Below are positions 15,427 through 24,298 of a stretch of 64,000 nt of DNA, piece by piece. A model generated the notes under the pieces. It ran no database searches, was not told where the DNA came from, and worked only from the letters and a program-made list of their open reading frames with translations. Both the position numbers and the translations under genes were made by a program. The DNA is from Alphaproteobacteria bacterium (GTDB lineage Bacteria > Pseudomonadota > Alphaproteobacteria > Micavibrionales > Micavibrionaceae), in the NCBI GenBank assembly GCA_018399685.1, contig JAGYOK010000006.1, positions 1-64,000 of the forward strand, written 5' to 3'. Every line of letters begins with the position of its first letter. Positions within the stretch are counted from its first letter, which is position 1.

Positions 15427-17376
15427 ATGACCAGAATAACCGACATTAAAACCACATTCACCGCTGGTGAAGTATCGCCCGAGCTTCTAGGCCGTGGGGA
15501 TTTGCGCGCCTATGATAACGGGGCGCTATGCTTGCAAAACGTATTCATAAAGCCCACAGGTGGGGTCACGCGGCGCTTTGGTCTGGGGTATGTAGATACC
15601 GCAGCAGGCAATGGCAAGCTTATCGCATTCGAGTTCAACGCAGAACAAACCGCTTTATTAGTGATTACTAATGAACAAATAGATGTCTACTCCGGCGGCG
15701 TGAAAGAAGCCACACTACAAACACCATGGACACTCGATCAAATCCCGCAAATAGCATGGACGCAAAGCGCGGATACACTGCTCCTCACGCATCCGGACAC
15801 TCCCCCGAAAAAACTTGTCCGCTCGGCTCTTGGCACATGGAGCCTCAATGACTGGAATTTCTACGTCGAAGACGGCACAAGCTATCAGCCATATTACAAA
15901 TTCGCAAACAGCCAATCCACATTGACCGCCAGCGGTTTAAGCGGAGATATCACCCTAACCGCCAGCGAAGATGTATTCGCGCAAGGCCATGAAAACACCC
16001 GCCTAAGAGTGCAGGGCGTAGATGTCCTGATTACCGATTATGAATCCCCGACAGTGGTCAGCGCCACAGTAATTCCGCGCAAAAACCCCGATTATGACGC
16101 GAGCGTTTCAGGCTCGGAAGAATATTTCACCCTGAGCGAAACCACGCCCAATATCGACTGGTTCGAGCAGGCTTTTTCCCCCGTTCGCGGCTATCCGGTG
16201 ACAGTTGCTTTCCATCAGGATCGCCTCGTTATTGGCGGATCCAGAGATTTGCCCAACCGCATGTGGTTTTCCAAATCCGGCGATTTGATGAACTTTGATC
16301 TGGGCGAAGGACTGGACGACGAAGCCATAGAGTTTTCCATACTTTCCGATCAGGTCAACGCCATTCGCGGGGTGTTCTCCTCACGCCACTTGCAGGTCTT
16401 TACCAGCGGCGCAGAATGGATGGTCACCGGCAATCCGCTTACTCCGGCTTCGGTGCAAATCCTAAGGCAGACAAGATTTGGCAGCCGCACAGACCGCTAT
16501 ATCCCGCCCGTTAACGTGGATGGAGCGACGCTGTATTGCGCGCGTTCAGGAACCGAGATTTACGAGTACCTCTACACCGATCTGGAGGCAGCTTATACCT
16601 CCGGCGATCTTGCGCTGCTCTCGCATCACGTGGTCGAAAAGCCGGTGGATCAGGACTATGACCAGAAAAACCGCCTCTTGTTTATTGTGCGCGATGACGG
16701 GAATTTTGCAACTCTCACAGTTTATCGAGCAGAAAGCATTTCCGCATGGACGCAGCATGACACGCAAGGAAACGCCAAATCCGTAGCCGTCGTGGGCGAT
16801 GATGTTTATATGCTTATCGAGCGCGAAGGCGCCTATTTCATAGAGCAACTGGATGCTGCACTTAATCTGGACAGCGCATTAACGGGTCAGGTCGAAAATG
16901 CTGCACTCGTGTGGAGCGGCCTTGATCACCTTGAAGGACAGAGCATTTCCATCGTTGCTGATGGTGCATTAGTGGATCAGAAATTGGTGCAAGGCGGGTC
17001 AGTGACCCTGAGTGAGCCAGCCTGCGCGGTGCAGATTGGCCTGCCCTATACGCACAAAATTACACCCCTGCCGCCCAATGAAGTGGCCAAAGTCGGGGGA
17101 GCGCGGAAACTTCGGCTCGTAAGGGCGCTGTTCAGGTTAAAGGATACCGCTGCGCTCTCGCTGGATATCGGGCGCGGGCCTAAGGATATAAGCCTCAAAC
17201 AGTTCGGCAGGGACGATATCCTCGATACCCCTAATCCGGCTGTGAGCGGGGATATCGAAATCCGCGGCCTCGGCTGGCAGGATGGAGGAACCTCGCCGCT
17301 TTGGGAAATCGAGCAATCCGCTCCGCTGCCCTTTACGCTGCTGATGGTCTCTACGGAATTAAAAGTGAATGATTAA
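15427..17376 (+). CDS. Tail tubular protein B-like protein (T7 gp12 type)
   Basis: A 649-residue protein of the podovirus tail nozzle family. It opens with FTAGEVSPELLGRGDLRAYDNGALCLQNV and PTGGVTRRFGLGYVDTA (shown here as motifs), the hallmark start of gp12-like nozzle proteins. FHQDRLVIGGSRDLPNRMWFSKSGD near residue 255 is the second conserved block. Length and motif order are normal for the family. In a T7-like particle it follows the gp11 ring and forms the tail tube. Here the two genes are separated by the two moron-like cassettes and a terminator, so this gene needs its own promoter; none is obvious in the 100 bp ahead. Confidence 0.82.
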   Translation: MTRITDIKTTFTAGEVSPELLGRGDLRAYDNGALCLQNVFIKPTGGVTRRFGLGYVDTAAGNGKLIAFEFNAEQTALLVITNEQIDVYSGGVKEATLQTPWTLDQIPQIAWTQSADTLLLTHPDTPPKKLVRSALGTWSLNDWNFYVEDGTSYQPYYKFANSQSTLTASGLSGDITLTASEDVFAQGHENTRLRVQGVDVLITDYESPTVVSATVIPRKNPDYDASVSGSEEYFTLSETTPNIDWFEQAFSPVRGYPVTVAFHQDRLVIGGSRDLPNRMWFSKSGDLMNFDLGEGLDDEAIEFSILSDQVNAIRGVFSSRHLQVFTSGAEWMVTGNPLTPASVQILRQTRFGSRTDRYIPPVNVDGATLYCARSGTEIYEYLYTDLEAAYTSGDLALLSHHVVEKPVDQDYDQKNRLLFIVRDDGNFATLTVYRAESISAWTQHDTQGNAKSVAVVGDDVYMLIEREGAYFIEQLDAALNLDSALTGQVENAALVWSGLDHLEGQSISIVADGALVDQKLVQGGSVTLSEPACAVQIGLPYTHKITPLPPNEVAKVGGARKLRLVRALFRLKDTAALSLDIGRGPKDISLKQFGRDDILDTPNPAVSGDIEIRGLGWQDGGTSPLWEIEQSAPLPFTLLMVSTELKVND

Positions 17377-17416
17377 TAGGTTCTGACTCTAACATTAATA
17401 ACGAAAGGAAATTAAA

Positions 17417-17854
17417 ATGGCTGCAATGACACCAATGCTGCTGACCTACGCCATGAGCGAGGCATCAAACCAGCAGGCAAGCAATAATATGGCGCAGATG
17501 CACGCGCTTGAAGAAGCCCAGTCGGCAGATAAAGCCGCGCTGGAAAAAGCAAAAATCCGGCAAGACACCGCCGCCGATGCTAAAAACCGTAAAGCCGCTC
17601 TGCGCCGCGCTATAGCCAGCAAAAAAGCAGGCTTCGGAGCGCAAGGGGTTTCCTCATCCGGCGGCTCATCCGAAGCGGTTTTACTGGGCATGATTAAGGA
17701 TTCAGATGAAGACCGGCTCGAAAGCTACAATGTAAACTCTTTGAAACTCGCCGCGATTAATCAGGATCTGGAGCAGGAAAGGGCGCTCAACGTTCTTCAG
17801 CGCACGCAAATGCAAAAGAAAAATAACCTGTCCATGCTTGATAAATTCCTGTAG
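17417..17854 (+). CDS. Internal virion-like protein (T7 gp14 position)
   Basis: A 145-residue helical protein, rich in Ala and charged residues, with a long amphipathic segment (AALEKAKIRQDTAADAKNRK) and a Gly/Ser linker (GFGAQGVSSSGGSSEAVLLG). In podoviruses the gene after the gp12-like nozzle commonly encodes the gp14-like ejection protein, and the GVxxSxGSxxxVL pattern fits that class. The large ejection proteins gp15 and gp16 that usually follow are not present here. Assignment rests on order and composition. Confidence 0.6.
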   Translation: MAAMTPMLLTYAMSEASNQQASNNMAQMHALEEAQSADKAALEKAKIRQDTAADAKNRKAALRRAIASKKAGFGAQGVSSSGGSSEAVLLGMIKDSDEDRLESYNVNSLKLAAINQDLEQERALNVLQRTQMQKKNNLSMLDKFL

Positions 17855-17963
17855 CTTCACCCCCTCGTGTCAGGCAAATTTGCACAAAAACACGATTATA
17901 CGCTAAGCTACATCGCGACAGATTATAAATGCAGTAACTATGGGTAAAACGGAGAGTAACCAG

Positions 17964-18401
17964 ATGAAAAATCAATTTGATGACATCGCCGGAGTGCTGG
18001 ACATCCCAAGCTTTGATAATTTTGATGAAAGCACGATCGAAAAAGACGGGCTGTATTTTGAAGTCAGAAATGCCTCTCAGCCATTGGAAGATAAAAAGAA
18101 CATCGCCCTTGATGGGATTTCGCGCGAAAGCGGCGTGTCCAATCAGGACTTCTTGTATATGATGCAGGATTTCGCCAATCGCCATGGGCAAGAAATAATC
18201 GTGGCAAAAGAAGATAGCCTTATAATGACAGGAGCCGCGGATATTATCGACAAATTCAAAACCGAATTTAAACAGCAGCAATTCTTTTGTGAATATAAAT
18301 ACCCCGAATTACTGGAAGAGTTTTTCAGAGTAATAAGGATTGCCGAAAAAGCAATAAAAGAAAAATCCGCTCAGCCTCAAGAGCTGGTAATGTACTCATA
18401 G
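17964..18401 (+). CDS. Unknown small protein, tandem paralogue 1
   Basis: A 145-residue protein with clear similarity to the next gene. Both share SNQDFLY-M--DFANRH--E-IVAK near their middle, and both have a weak hydrophobic strand (SLIMTGAADI versus IIITGSADI) and an acidic N-terminus. The ATG at 17964 is preferred over 17940 because GGAGAG lies ahead of it and the start then aligns with the paralogue. No family is recognised. It occupies the place of missing ejection proteins, but size and composition argue against that role. Confidence 0.6.
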   Translation: MKNQFDDIAGVLDIPSFDNFDESTIEKDGLYFEVRNASQPLEDKKNIALDGISRESGVSNQDFLYMMQDFANRHGQEIIVAKEDSLIMTGAADIIDKFKTEFKQQQFFCEYKYPELLEEFFRVIRIAEKAIKEKSAQPQELVMYS

Positions 18402-18597
18402 TTTATAGCCATAATCTCTAAATCACGATCTGTTTAACTACAAATCTTTCTGATATTTATTTTTATCCCCTTGTGTATTCAAGGGGTTACATATGAATGC
18501 ATAATTCGCTTGTATCATAAAAAATAGCTTTACGATCAGTATCTAAAGTGTTGTAATAATATACGATAAACATAAAACTAAAACAATAGTTGTAATC

Positions 18598-19026
18598 ATG
18601 ACAGAAAACAATGATTTCAATGAAGTTGCAGGAATAGAAAACCTTCCAAACACAGAGAGGTTCGACGAGGAAACTCTTGATGAGACGGCACGTTATTTCT
18701 CAGTCAGGAATTATGGAAGAGCAAAAATACAATCAACTAATATTGCCGAGGCAGATTACCCTTATCTTCCTAGCGGTATATCCAATCAGGATTTCCTCTA
18801 TACAATGTGCGATTTTGCCAATCGCCACAGTCTGGAAACAATAGTAGCCAAAGGAAGTATTATAATTATAACGGGCAGCGCGGATATTCCAAAGCTTATG
18901 AAAAAAGAGTTTGGAGAAACTTTCCTTGTCGAGCCGCGCAACGCAAAACTGTTAAAGTTTTTGCTCAAGGAAGATAAAAGAAGCGCATCTTTAACCAGAC
19001 AAATAAAGCCGATTGAGCCGAGTTAG
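18598..19026 (+). CDS. Unknown small protein, tandem paralogue 2
   Basis: A 142-residue protein paralogous to the gene at 17964 (shared SNQDFLYTMCDFANRHSLET pattern). It is AT-rich and follows a 196-bp gap, probably with its own promoter, though a confident one was not found. The N-terminus (MTENNDFNEVAGIENLPNTE) aligns with the paralogue. No function can be assigned. A family A repeat and then the tailspike gene follow. Confidence 0.6.
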   Translation: MTENNDFNEVAGIENLPNTERFDEETLDETARYFSVRNYGRAKIQSTNIAEADYPYLPSGISNQDFLYTMCDFANRHSLETIVAKGSIIIITGSADIPKLMKKEFGETFLVEPRNAKLLKFLLKEDKRSASLTRQIKPIEPS

Positions 19027-19068
19027 CTTTTATCTTTCAGTCGCCGGATACCTGTCCGCGCCTTCCTT

Positions 19069-19154
19069 TGTCATCCCCGCTAAGCGCAGCGCATGCGGGG
19101 ATCCGGGAATGCCCGCCATAAAGCTCCGGATGCCCGAATAAATCGGGCATGACA
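19069..19154. repeat. Dispersed palindromic element, family A
   Basis: An 86-bp element reading TGTCATCCCCGC at the left, GCGGGGATCCGGGAAT in the middle and TCGGGCATGACA at the right. It shares the layout of 12985-13135 and 36737-36815 and lies 32 bp before the tailspike gene. Confidence 0.75.
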
Positions 19155-19186
19155 AATAATCATAATTCAACAACAGGAGACACCCA

Positions 19187-21211
19187 ATGACCGAGCACAT
19201 AAAAATGCCCGATATCACGCCGATTGTGCGTTACAACGCCGATGGAGCTATGACTAGCTACACATACCCATTCCCGATTTTCGCCAGTGAAGATCTGGCC
19301 GTGTATCTGGACGGAGCGCGGCATTCCAGCGGTTACACAATTAACGGAGACGGCGAGACAGCGGGCGGAGCAGTGGTTTTTGATAGTGCCCCAATGGCGG
19401 GAACAATCATTACCCTCGCGCGTGAACTGCCCATAGAGCGGGTAAGCGATTACATCGAAGGCGGAGATTTTTCTGCCGCCAGCATAAATTCCGAGCTGGA
19501 TTATATTATCGCAAGCCTGCAACAGGTGAACCGTGCCAATGATCTGATGCTGCGATATAGCGACCATGAAACGCCAGCCAATGTGACTTTGCCTGCCAGA
19601 AATGCGCGCGCGAATATGGCTCTGGGCTTTGATGGTGAGGGCAATCCAATAGCGGTACCACTTGAAGGCTCTGTTGCCTCGCCGGATTATACCGCTATCG
19701 GTGAGGGTGCAGCCACACGTACGGTTTATGACAAACTAAGCGATATAGCAAGCGTCAAGGATTTCGGCGCAACCGGAGACGGCCTTACCGATGACACGGG
19801 CGCGATCATCAATGCTCTGAGCGCAAGCGATGCGGTATTTTTACCCGAAGGAGAATATCTGGTCAGCGCTACAATCACCCTGAAAACGGGGCAGTCTTTA
19901 TACGGAGCAGGCGCCGCCAGCGTGATTAAAGCAAACTCCAACAATTTCAATGCCTTAGAAGTTACCGAAGACTATGCGCGGATAGCTGATTTACGCATAC
20001 AAGGCGGGAATATCGGCATAAAGCTATACGGCCTGACCCGCCCCGTGGTGCAAACCTCTATCACCGACGTTACGATTATCGGTGCAAATATCGGGGTGCA
20101 GCTCGATGGCGGGGATAACGTGAATTACCCATGCTATTGGAATAATTTCACCCGCGTGCTGGTCGAGCAGCCCGCCACATATGGCTTTCACCTCACCAAA
20201 AGCGGCGCAGGCGATACGCCAAACGCCAATAAATTTACCGCCTGCCGCGCCTATTCTCATGGCACTGATACCAGCGGAGCGGGGTTTTATATCGAAGCAG
20301 GGCGCTATAATAACGCCTTCATCGATTGTGAAGCCAATGTAGCGCCAAGTGCGCAGGGGTGTTTTATAATCGGCGCTTTAAGCGAGAAAACCCTGCTGAT
20401 AAACCCCTATGCCGAAAGCTCTAATCAGGTGCCGAATATCAAGCTGGAGGCGGGCTCCACCGAAACCGCCATATATAATCTGCTCTCGATGAGTGACGGG
20501 GCGGCGATTTGGGATCTCTCGGGTGGGGAATATACAGCTTATAATGCCGGATATCCGTATAAAAACCGCCTGCAAAGAACCACTGTGACCGATATGAATG
20601 CGACCTTGCAGCGCTATGACACGGAATATATTGATACTAGCGGAACTGTCAGCCTAGATCTATCGCATTCGGTGCATCTGGTTTCATCATTTGGCGGCGC
20701 GCTGGAAGTGGTTTTACCCAATGCCGGCGAGGCCACCGGCGCTATGATGGTGGTCAAGAAAACCGATGCTTCAGCTAATGTGATAACCATTACCGAAGAT
20801 GGGGGGAATGGCCCCGACGGCAAAGCCTTTATGCTCGGCGCGCGCTATGATTATGTGATGATGCAATCTAATGGCGCGGTCTGGTATGTGATTGCCTCTA
20901 ACCGCTCGGCAGGAAATACGCGCTATTTCGATGGCAGCGGGACTTATGATATCGATATGGCGGTCGATACTTATTTGCTCTCAAGCTATGGCGGCGCGAT
21001 GATTGCAAGGCTGCCCCCCGCCAATGCCGCGCAGGCCATAGGGCGCACAATCACAATCAAAAAGACCGATGGTTCAAGCAATGTGATTAGCGTCACCGAG
21101 CAAGGAGGCTCCGGCCCAGATAACTACGCCCAGCCGTTAAACTCCCAATATGCGGCGATAACGGTTGTTTCTGATGGCAGTAAGTGGTTGATCTTGAGTC
21201 GGTTTTCTTAA
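19187..21211 (+). CDS. Phage tail fibre/tailspike with pectate-lyase-like beta-helix
   Basis: A 674-residue receptor-binding protein. Residues 1-130 resemble the T7 gp17-type tail-attachment domain (YNADGAMTSYTYPFPIF, GTIITLARELPIER). DFGATGDGLTDDTGAI near residue 192 is the diagnostic start of the pectate-lyase superfamily beta-helix, which runs to about residue 450. The C-terminal third contains two related segments of about 93 residues (483-577 and 582-674), each with a SSYGGA/SSFGGA turn and a KKTD-S-NVI-VTE core. Such spikes bind or cleave surface polysaccharide. A stable tailspike gene in a module without integration genes suggests that the particle still needs a receptor. Confidence 0.85.
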   Translation: MTEHIKMPDITPIVRYNADGAMTSYTYPFPIFASEDLAVYLDGARHSSGYTINGDGETAGGAVVFDSAPMAGTIITLARELPIERVSDYIEGGDFSAASINSELDYIIASLQQVNRANDLMLRYSDHETPANVTLPARNARANMALGFDGEGNPIAVPLEGSVASPDYTAIGEGAATRTVYDKLSDIASVKDFGATGDGLTDDTGAIINALSASDAVFLPEGEYLVSATITLKTGQSLYGAGAASVIKANSNNFNALEVTEDYARIADLRIQGGNIGIKLYGLTRPVVQTSITDVTIIGANIGVQLDGGDNVNYPCYWNNFTRVLVEQPATYGFHLTKSGAGDTPNANKFTACRAYSHGTDTSGAGFYIEAGRYNNAFIDCEANVAPSAQGCFIIGALSEKTLLINPYAESSNQVPNIKLEAGSTETAIYNLLSMSDGAAIWDLSGGEYTAYNAGYPYKNRLQRTTVTDMNATLQRYDTEYIDTSGTVSLDLSHSVHLVSSFGGALEVVLPNAGEATGAMMVVKKTDASANVITITEDGGNGPDGKAFMLGARYDYVMMQSNGAVWYVIASNRSAGNTRYFDGSGTYDIDMAVDTYLLSSYGGAMIARLPPANAAQAIGRTITIKKTDGSSNVISVTEQGGSGPDNYAQPLNSQYAAITVVSDGSKWLILSRFS

Positions 21212-21220
21212 TAAAACTAA

Positions 21221-21250
21221 TTGACATAAATTAGTATACGTGAATATGTT
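21221..21250 (+). promoter_or_regulatory. Promoter of moron-like gene 3
   Basis: TTGACA at 21221-21226, 18 bp, TATGTT at 21245-21250, beginning with TTGACATAAA like the other cassette promoters. It precedes the 55-residue gene at 21312. Confidence 0.45.
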
Positions 21251-21311
21251 ACATCCTTCACATTTCATAAAAATAATAGTCTTTATTGATGAGACAACGA
21301 GGAGAGCAAAA

Positions 21312-21479
21312 ATGGCAGATAAGAAATATAACACAAGAAGCCGTAAAGATTTCGGCGAAAAAAGCGGTTTGGACAGAACCAAAATTTCTGGCTTATATGT
21401 AGAAGAGATGGCTAAAGGCGAATTCAAGGAAGACGCAGCCAGATTTGAGCAGGACGAAGATCTCGCTCCGACTCTTTAG
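21312..21479 (+). CDS. Unknown 55-residue protein, moron-like cassette 3
   Basis: A small charged protein (MADKKYNTRSRKDFGEKSGL) with an acidic C-terminus. The ATG at 21312 follows GAGGAGAGCAAAA and is preferred over an ATG at 21240 that would give a poorly supported hydrophobic start. It has its own promoter and an intrinsic terminator 32 bp after the stop. Nothing suggests a function beyond membership in the cassette set. Confidence 0.5.
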   Translation: MADKKYNTRSRKDFGEKSGLDRTKISGLYVEEMAKGEFKEDAARFEQDEDLAPTL

Positions 21480-21510
21480 GCTTTTTTACTATAAGTTAAA
21501 TTTTTCCGTA

Positions 21511-21536
21511 AAGCCGCCCATTCGGGCGGTTTTTTG
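21511..21536 (+). terminator. Intrinsic terminator, shared type (copy 2)
   Basis: AAGCCGCCCATTCGGGCGG followed by six T, nearly identical to the copies at 15300 and 21832. Confidence 0.88.
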
Positions 21537-21596
21537 TTGCGCATTTTAATGACACTTATTAAATTGCATAAATTAAAGTAAGCAAAGGGTAATATA

Positions 21597-21797
21597 ATGT
21601 CGAATAACAAAAACAAACAAAAAGCAGATTTGATCCGTCGCAAGATAGCAAGACATTTTAGTGACACTGTAATTAATGTTCCCAGAGGAGCAGAGGCGGC
21701 TTTTACTGAGGCCTTTGGACAAGGAATGTTTGATAACAAAACTGTCGTGATTTTCCCTTATACAGATAAGAGCGAGGAAGTGCTCGATTTAGTGTAA
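21597..21797 (+). CDS. Unknown 66-residue protein, moron-like cassette 4
   Basis: A small protein starting MSNNKNKQKADLIRRKIARH and ending in a strand-rich region (KTVVIFPYTDKSEEVLDLV). It starts shortly after a GGG-containing purine stretch and is followed by an intrinsic terminator of the shared type. No family is recognised. Confidence 0.5.
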   Translation: MSNNKNKQKADLIRRKIARHFSDTVINVPRGAEAAFTEAFGQGMFDNKTVVIFPYTDKSEEVLDLV

Positions 21798-21831
21798 GAC
21801 ATAGCCTGCAATTATCTGACCCTTAAAACAC

Positions 21832-21858
21832 AAGCCGCCCATTCGGGCGGTTTTTTTT
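21832..21858 (+). terminator. Intrinsic terminator, shared type (copy 3)
   Basis: AAGCCGCCCATTCGGGCGG followed by eight T, the strongest of the three shared-type terminators. Confidence 0.9.
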
Positions 21859-21971
21859 ATGTTCTGCGCTACAGCTACGGAGCTGTTCCTCGCAGGTGAC
21901 GCAAAACCCTAAACCCCAAAAACCCTAAAAAACCCAACCAATTCCAACTTATGAAAAGGAGAATAAACCCC

Positions 21972-22397
21972 ATGGAATCGACTGAACAAAAAGTAATACA
22001 GCAAGTAAATGAGTTTCTGATCGACGCTGCTGCAACGGCAATTAACTCTTATAAAGGCCACTTAAACAAAATCGAAGAGAATAAGGATAACAGCGGATTC
22101 AAAGCCCATCAGGCCGCCTGCAACTCTGCGCTTGTTCACATAAAATCAATTATCAGCATAGCAAAAGAGACCACCCCGCCAAACAATTTAAAAAAGCATA
22201 AAAGCGGGATTTCTCAGGAAAATTTGAGCGAGATGATAAGGCGCGCCGAGTCCGGAGTAGAAGAGCTGGAAAAGAAAAGAACAGAAAAGAAAGACAATAA
22301 AAACAGAAATACAAACAAAAACAGAAACGGAAACGGAAACGGAAACAGAAACAGAAACGGAAACAGAAACGGAAACAGAAACGGAAACAGAAGATAA
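21972..22397 (+). CDS. Hypothetical protein in small-terminase position, Asn/Arg/Gly-repeat tail
   Basis: A 141-residue protein just ahead of the large terminase, the usual place of the small terminase subunit (DNA recognition). The ATG at 21972 has AAGGAG ahead of it at good spacing; an ATG at 21951 has none. Residues 1-105 are helical (TEQKVIQQVNEFLIDAAATA), and the last 40 are a run of N, R, G and K residues encoded by an imperfect AAACGG/AAACAG repeat. Basic low-complexity tails can bind DNA. No helix-turn-helix is evident, so the small-terminase call is by position only. Confidence 0.5.
   Translation: MESTEQKVIQQVNEFLIDAAATAINSYKGHLNKIEENKDNSGFKAHQAACNSALVHIKSIISIAKETTPPNNLKKHKSGISQENLSEMIRRAESGVEELEKKRTEKKDNKNRNTNKNRNGNGNGNRNRNGNRNGNRNGNRR
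22303..22392 (+). repeat. Hexanucleotide tandem repeat encoding an N/R/G tail
   Basis: About fifteen units of the type GGAAAC/AGAAAC run to the end of the gene, encoding alternating Asn with Gly or Arg. Because the unit is 6 bp, copy-number changes keep the frame and would only vary tail length. Confidence 0.85.
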
Positions 22398-22416
22398 AAG
22401 CCGGAAAGACCCCCTC

Positions 22417-23916
22417 ATGAAAAAAGAACAACAAATCCCCTCCGTAAAGTTTAAGACCTTCATCTATTTGTGGAACCAAATGCAAGACCGCACCATACCG
22501 GATATCCATCTGGAAATGGCCGGTTGGCTGGAAGAGTGCTGGAACGAAGGCGAGCGCCGTATGCTGCTTATGGCCTTTAGAGGCGCCGGAAAAAGCACAA
22601 TAATCGGGCTGTTCGCAGCCTGGCTGATCTATAAAAACGTCAATATCCGCATAATGGTGCTGGCCGCCGACCAGATGCTGGCAGGCAAGATGGTGCGCAA
22701 CGTAAAACGCATCATAGAAAGCCACCCCCTGACCATGGGACTAAAGCCTGATAATGCCGACCAATGGGCGTCTGACAGATTTACAGTCAAGCGCAATCTG
22801 GAGCTGCGCGACCCTACCATGCTGGCCAAAGGGATAATCTCGAATATTACCGGCAGCCGCGCCGATGTCTTTATTTGCGACGATGTCGAAGTCCCCAATA
22901 CCTGCGATTCTCCGGGCAAGCGCGAGGATCTGCGCGAGCGTCTGGGAGAAATCCCCTATGTTCTGGTATCGGAAGGCTTGCAGCTCTATGTCGGCACGCC
23001 GCACCATTATTACTCGATTTACGCAGATGCGCCGCGGGATGAAATCGGCGAGAAAGAGCCGTTCCTGAAAGATTTTGAACGCCTTAGCGTCCCCGCTTTG
23101 GACGAGAACAATGACAGCACATGGCCAGAGGAATTAAGCAATGAGGATATAGAGCAAAAGCGCATCGACGAAGGCCCGAACAAGTTCGACGCCCAGATGA
23201 TGCTGCGCCCCGTCAACATCATGCAAGGGCGCCTGGATCCTGATTTGCTGAAAAGCTATCGCGGAGAAGCGGAGTATGACCGGATTTATAAAAAGCTCTT
23301 TATCGGCGGTTCGGAAATGGCCGGAGCGTCATGCTGGTGGGATCCGTCTTTTGGCAAAACCACCAGCGATGATAGCGTCTGCGCCGTGGTCTATAGCGAT
23401 CCGGGCGGATATTTCTTTCTCCATGATGTGGTTTATATCAAGGTAGACGAGCATGACGAGCTTGCCGAAGCCGCCCAGCAAGTGGCCATTGTCGCAAAAA
23501 TCACCAATAAATACTACCTGCCCTCCATTACAATAGAGGCTAACGGGCTGGGCAAATTCCTGCCTAATATGCTCCGCAATGAAATGAACAAGGAAAAGAT
23601 CCCAACCAGAGTGCGTGGCCTAACCTCTACGCGCCCCAAGGCTTTGCGCATTATTGAGGGCTTTGATGCCCTGATGGCGTCTGGCCGCCTGTACGTGCAC
23701 GAAAAAGTGCGGGAAACCAATTTTATAATGGAAATGCGCGAATGGCGCCCGTCAAAAAATGGCCACTCTTCCAAAGGTAAGGACGACGCGCTGGACGCAG
23801 TGGCAGGCGCTCTTTCGCAACATCCCGACAGGTACGCCCGCGGCTTTCCTGAAGGCTCTTTCAGTTGGCAGCGCGCAAGCTCCACCCACACCGCTAAAGG
23901 CGATTGGGAGTTGTAG
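22417..23916 (+). CDS. Phage terminase large subunit
   Basis: TerL is the ATP-driven motor and nuclease that packages DNA through the portal. In this 499-residue protein the Walker A is FRGAGKST (residues 54-61) and the Walker B is VFICDDVE (151-158). The nuclease domain begins near WWDPSFGKTTSDD (about 307) and has the late acidic motif KGKDDALDAVAGAL near residue 450. The gene follows the hypothetical tail-repeat protein by 19 bp and looks intact. Intact motor and nuclease motifs argue that packaging is still possible. The start MKKEQQIPSVKFKTF has no strong alternative. Confidence 0.9.
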   Translation: MKKEQQIPSVKFKTFIYLWNQMQDRTIPDIHLEMAGWLEECWNEGERRMLLMAFRGAGKSTIIGLFAAWLIYKNVNIRIMVLAADQMLAGKMVRNVKRIIESHPLTMGLKPDNADQWASDRFTVKRNLELRDPTMLAKGIISNITGSRADVFICDDVEVPNTCDSPGKREDLRERLGEIPYVLVSEGLQLYVGTPHHYYSIYADAPRDEIGEKEPFLKDFERLSVPALDENNDSTWPEELSNEDIEQKRIDEGPNKFDAQMMLRPVNIMQGRLDPDLLKSYRGEAEYDRIYKKLFIGGSEMAGASCWWDPSFGKTTSDDSVCAVVYSDPGGYFFLHDVVYIKVDEHDELAEAAQQVAIVAKITNKYYLPSITIEANGLGKFLPNMLRNEMNKEKIPTRVRGLTSTRPKALRIIEGFDALMASGRLYVHEKVRETNFIMEMREWRPSKNGHSSKGKDDALDAVAGALSQHPDRYARGFPEGSFSWQRASSTHTAKGDWEL

Positions 23917-23969
23917 AGCGCGGGTGACGCAAAACCAACCAAACCAAATAAATTAAGGAAATCAACAAC

Positions 23970-24263
23970 ATGACTAAAACAACAATAGACCTGATCTGGT
24001 GGATCACAGTAGTAGACATTCCCGCGATGGCCGGATTGCTATGGATGATCCTGCGCCTGCGTGGCGAAACCGCCCGCTCTATAGATGAGCTGGAAGACGC
24101 CCTGCACGAGTTCAAACTGGACGTAGCCAAGACCTACGCCTCGCAAGCCGATATGCGCGCCATAGAAAAACGTATCACCCGTCACCTCTTGCGCATCGAA
24201 TCCAAACTCGACGCTACCGCCCTTAAAACCGAAGGGCTGGCGGGCAAACATTCTAAAGATTAA
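23970..24263 (+). CDS. Single-pass membrane protein in holin position
   Basis: A 97-residue protein with one N-terminal membrane helix (IDLIWWITVVDIPAMAGLLWMI) and a long charged coiled-coil-like tail (ELEDALHEFKLDVAKTYASQ). It lies between terminase and endolysin, where holins or spanin-like proteins sit. One membrane helix with a long helical tail is compatible with a class III-like holin or an anchored accessory protein. No decisive motif is seen. Confidence 0.6.
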   Translation: MTKTTIDLIWWITVVDIPAMAGLLWMILRLRGETARSIDELEDALHEFKLDVAKTYASQADMRAIEKRITRHLLRIESKLDATALKTEGLAGKHSKD

Positions 24264-24298
24264 TTCCCGGACTTTCCCAGACTTTAAGGAGTAAAACC

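Noticed and set aside
22153-22725. Antisense ORF of 190 codons with a Phe/Cys/Arg repeat across the pre-terminase gene
   Set aside because: The repeat is the mirror of the Asn/Arg/Gly tail; the sense frame is supported by neighbours.
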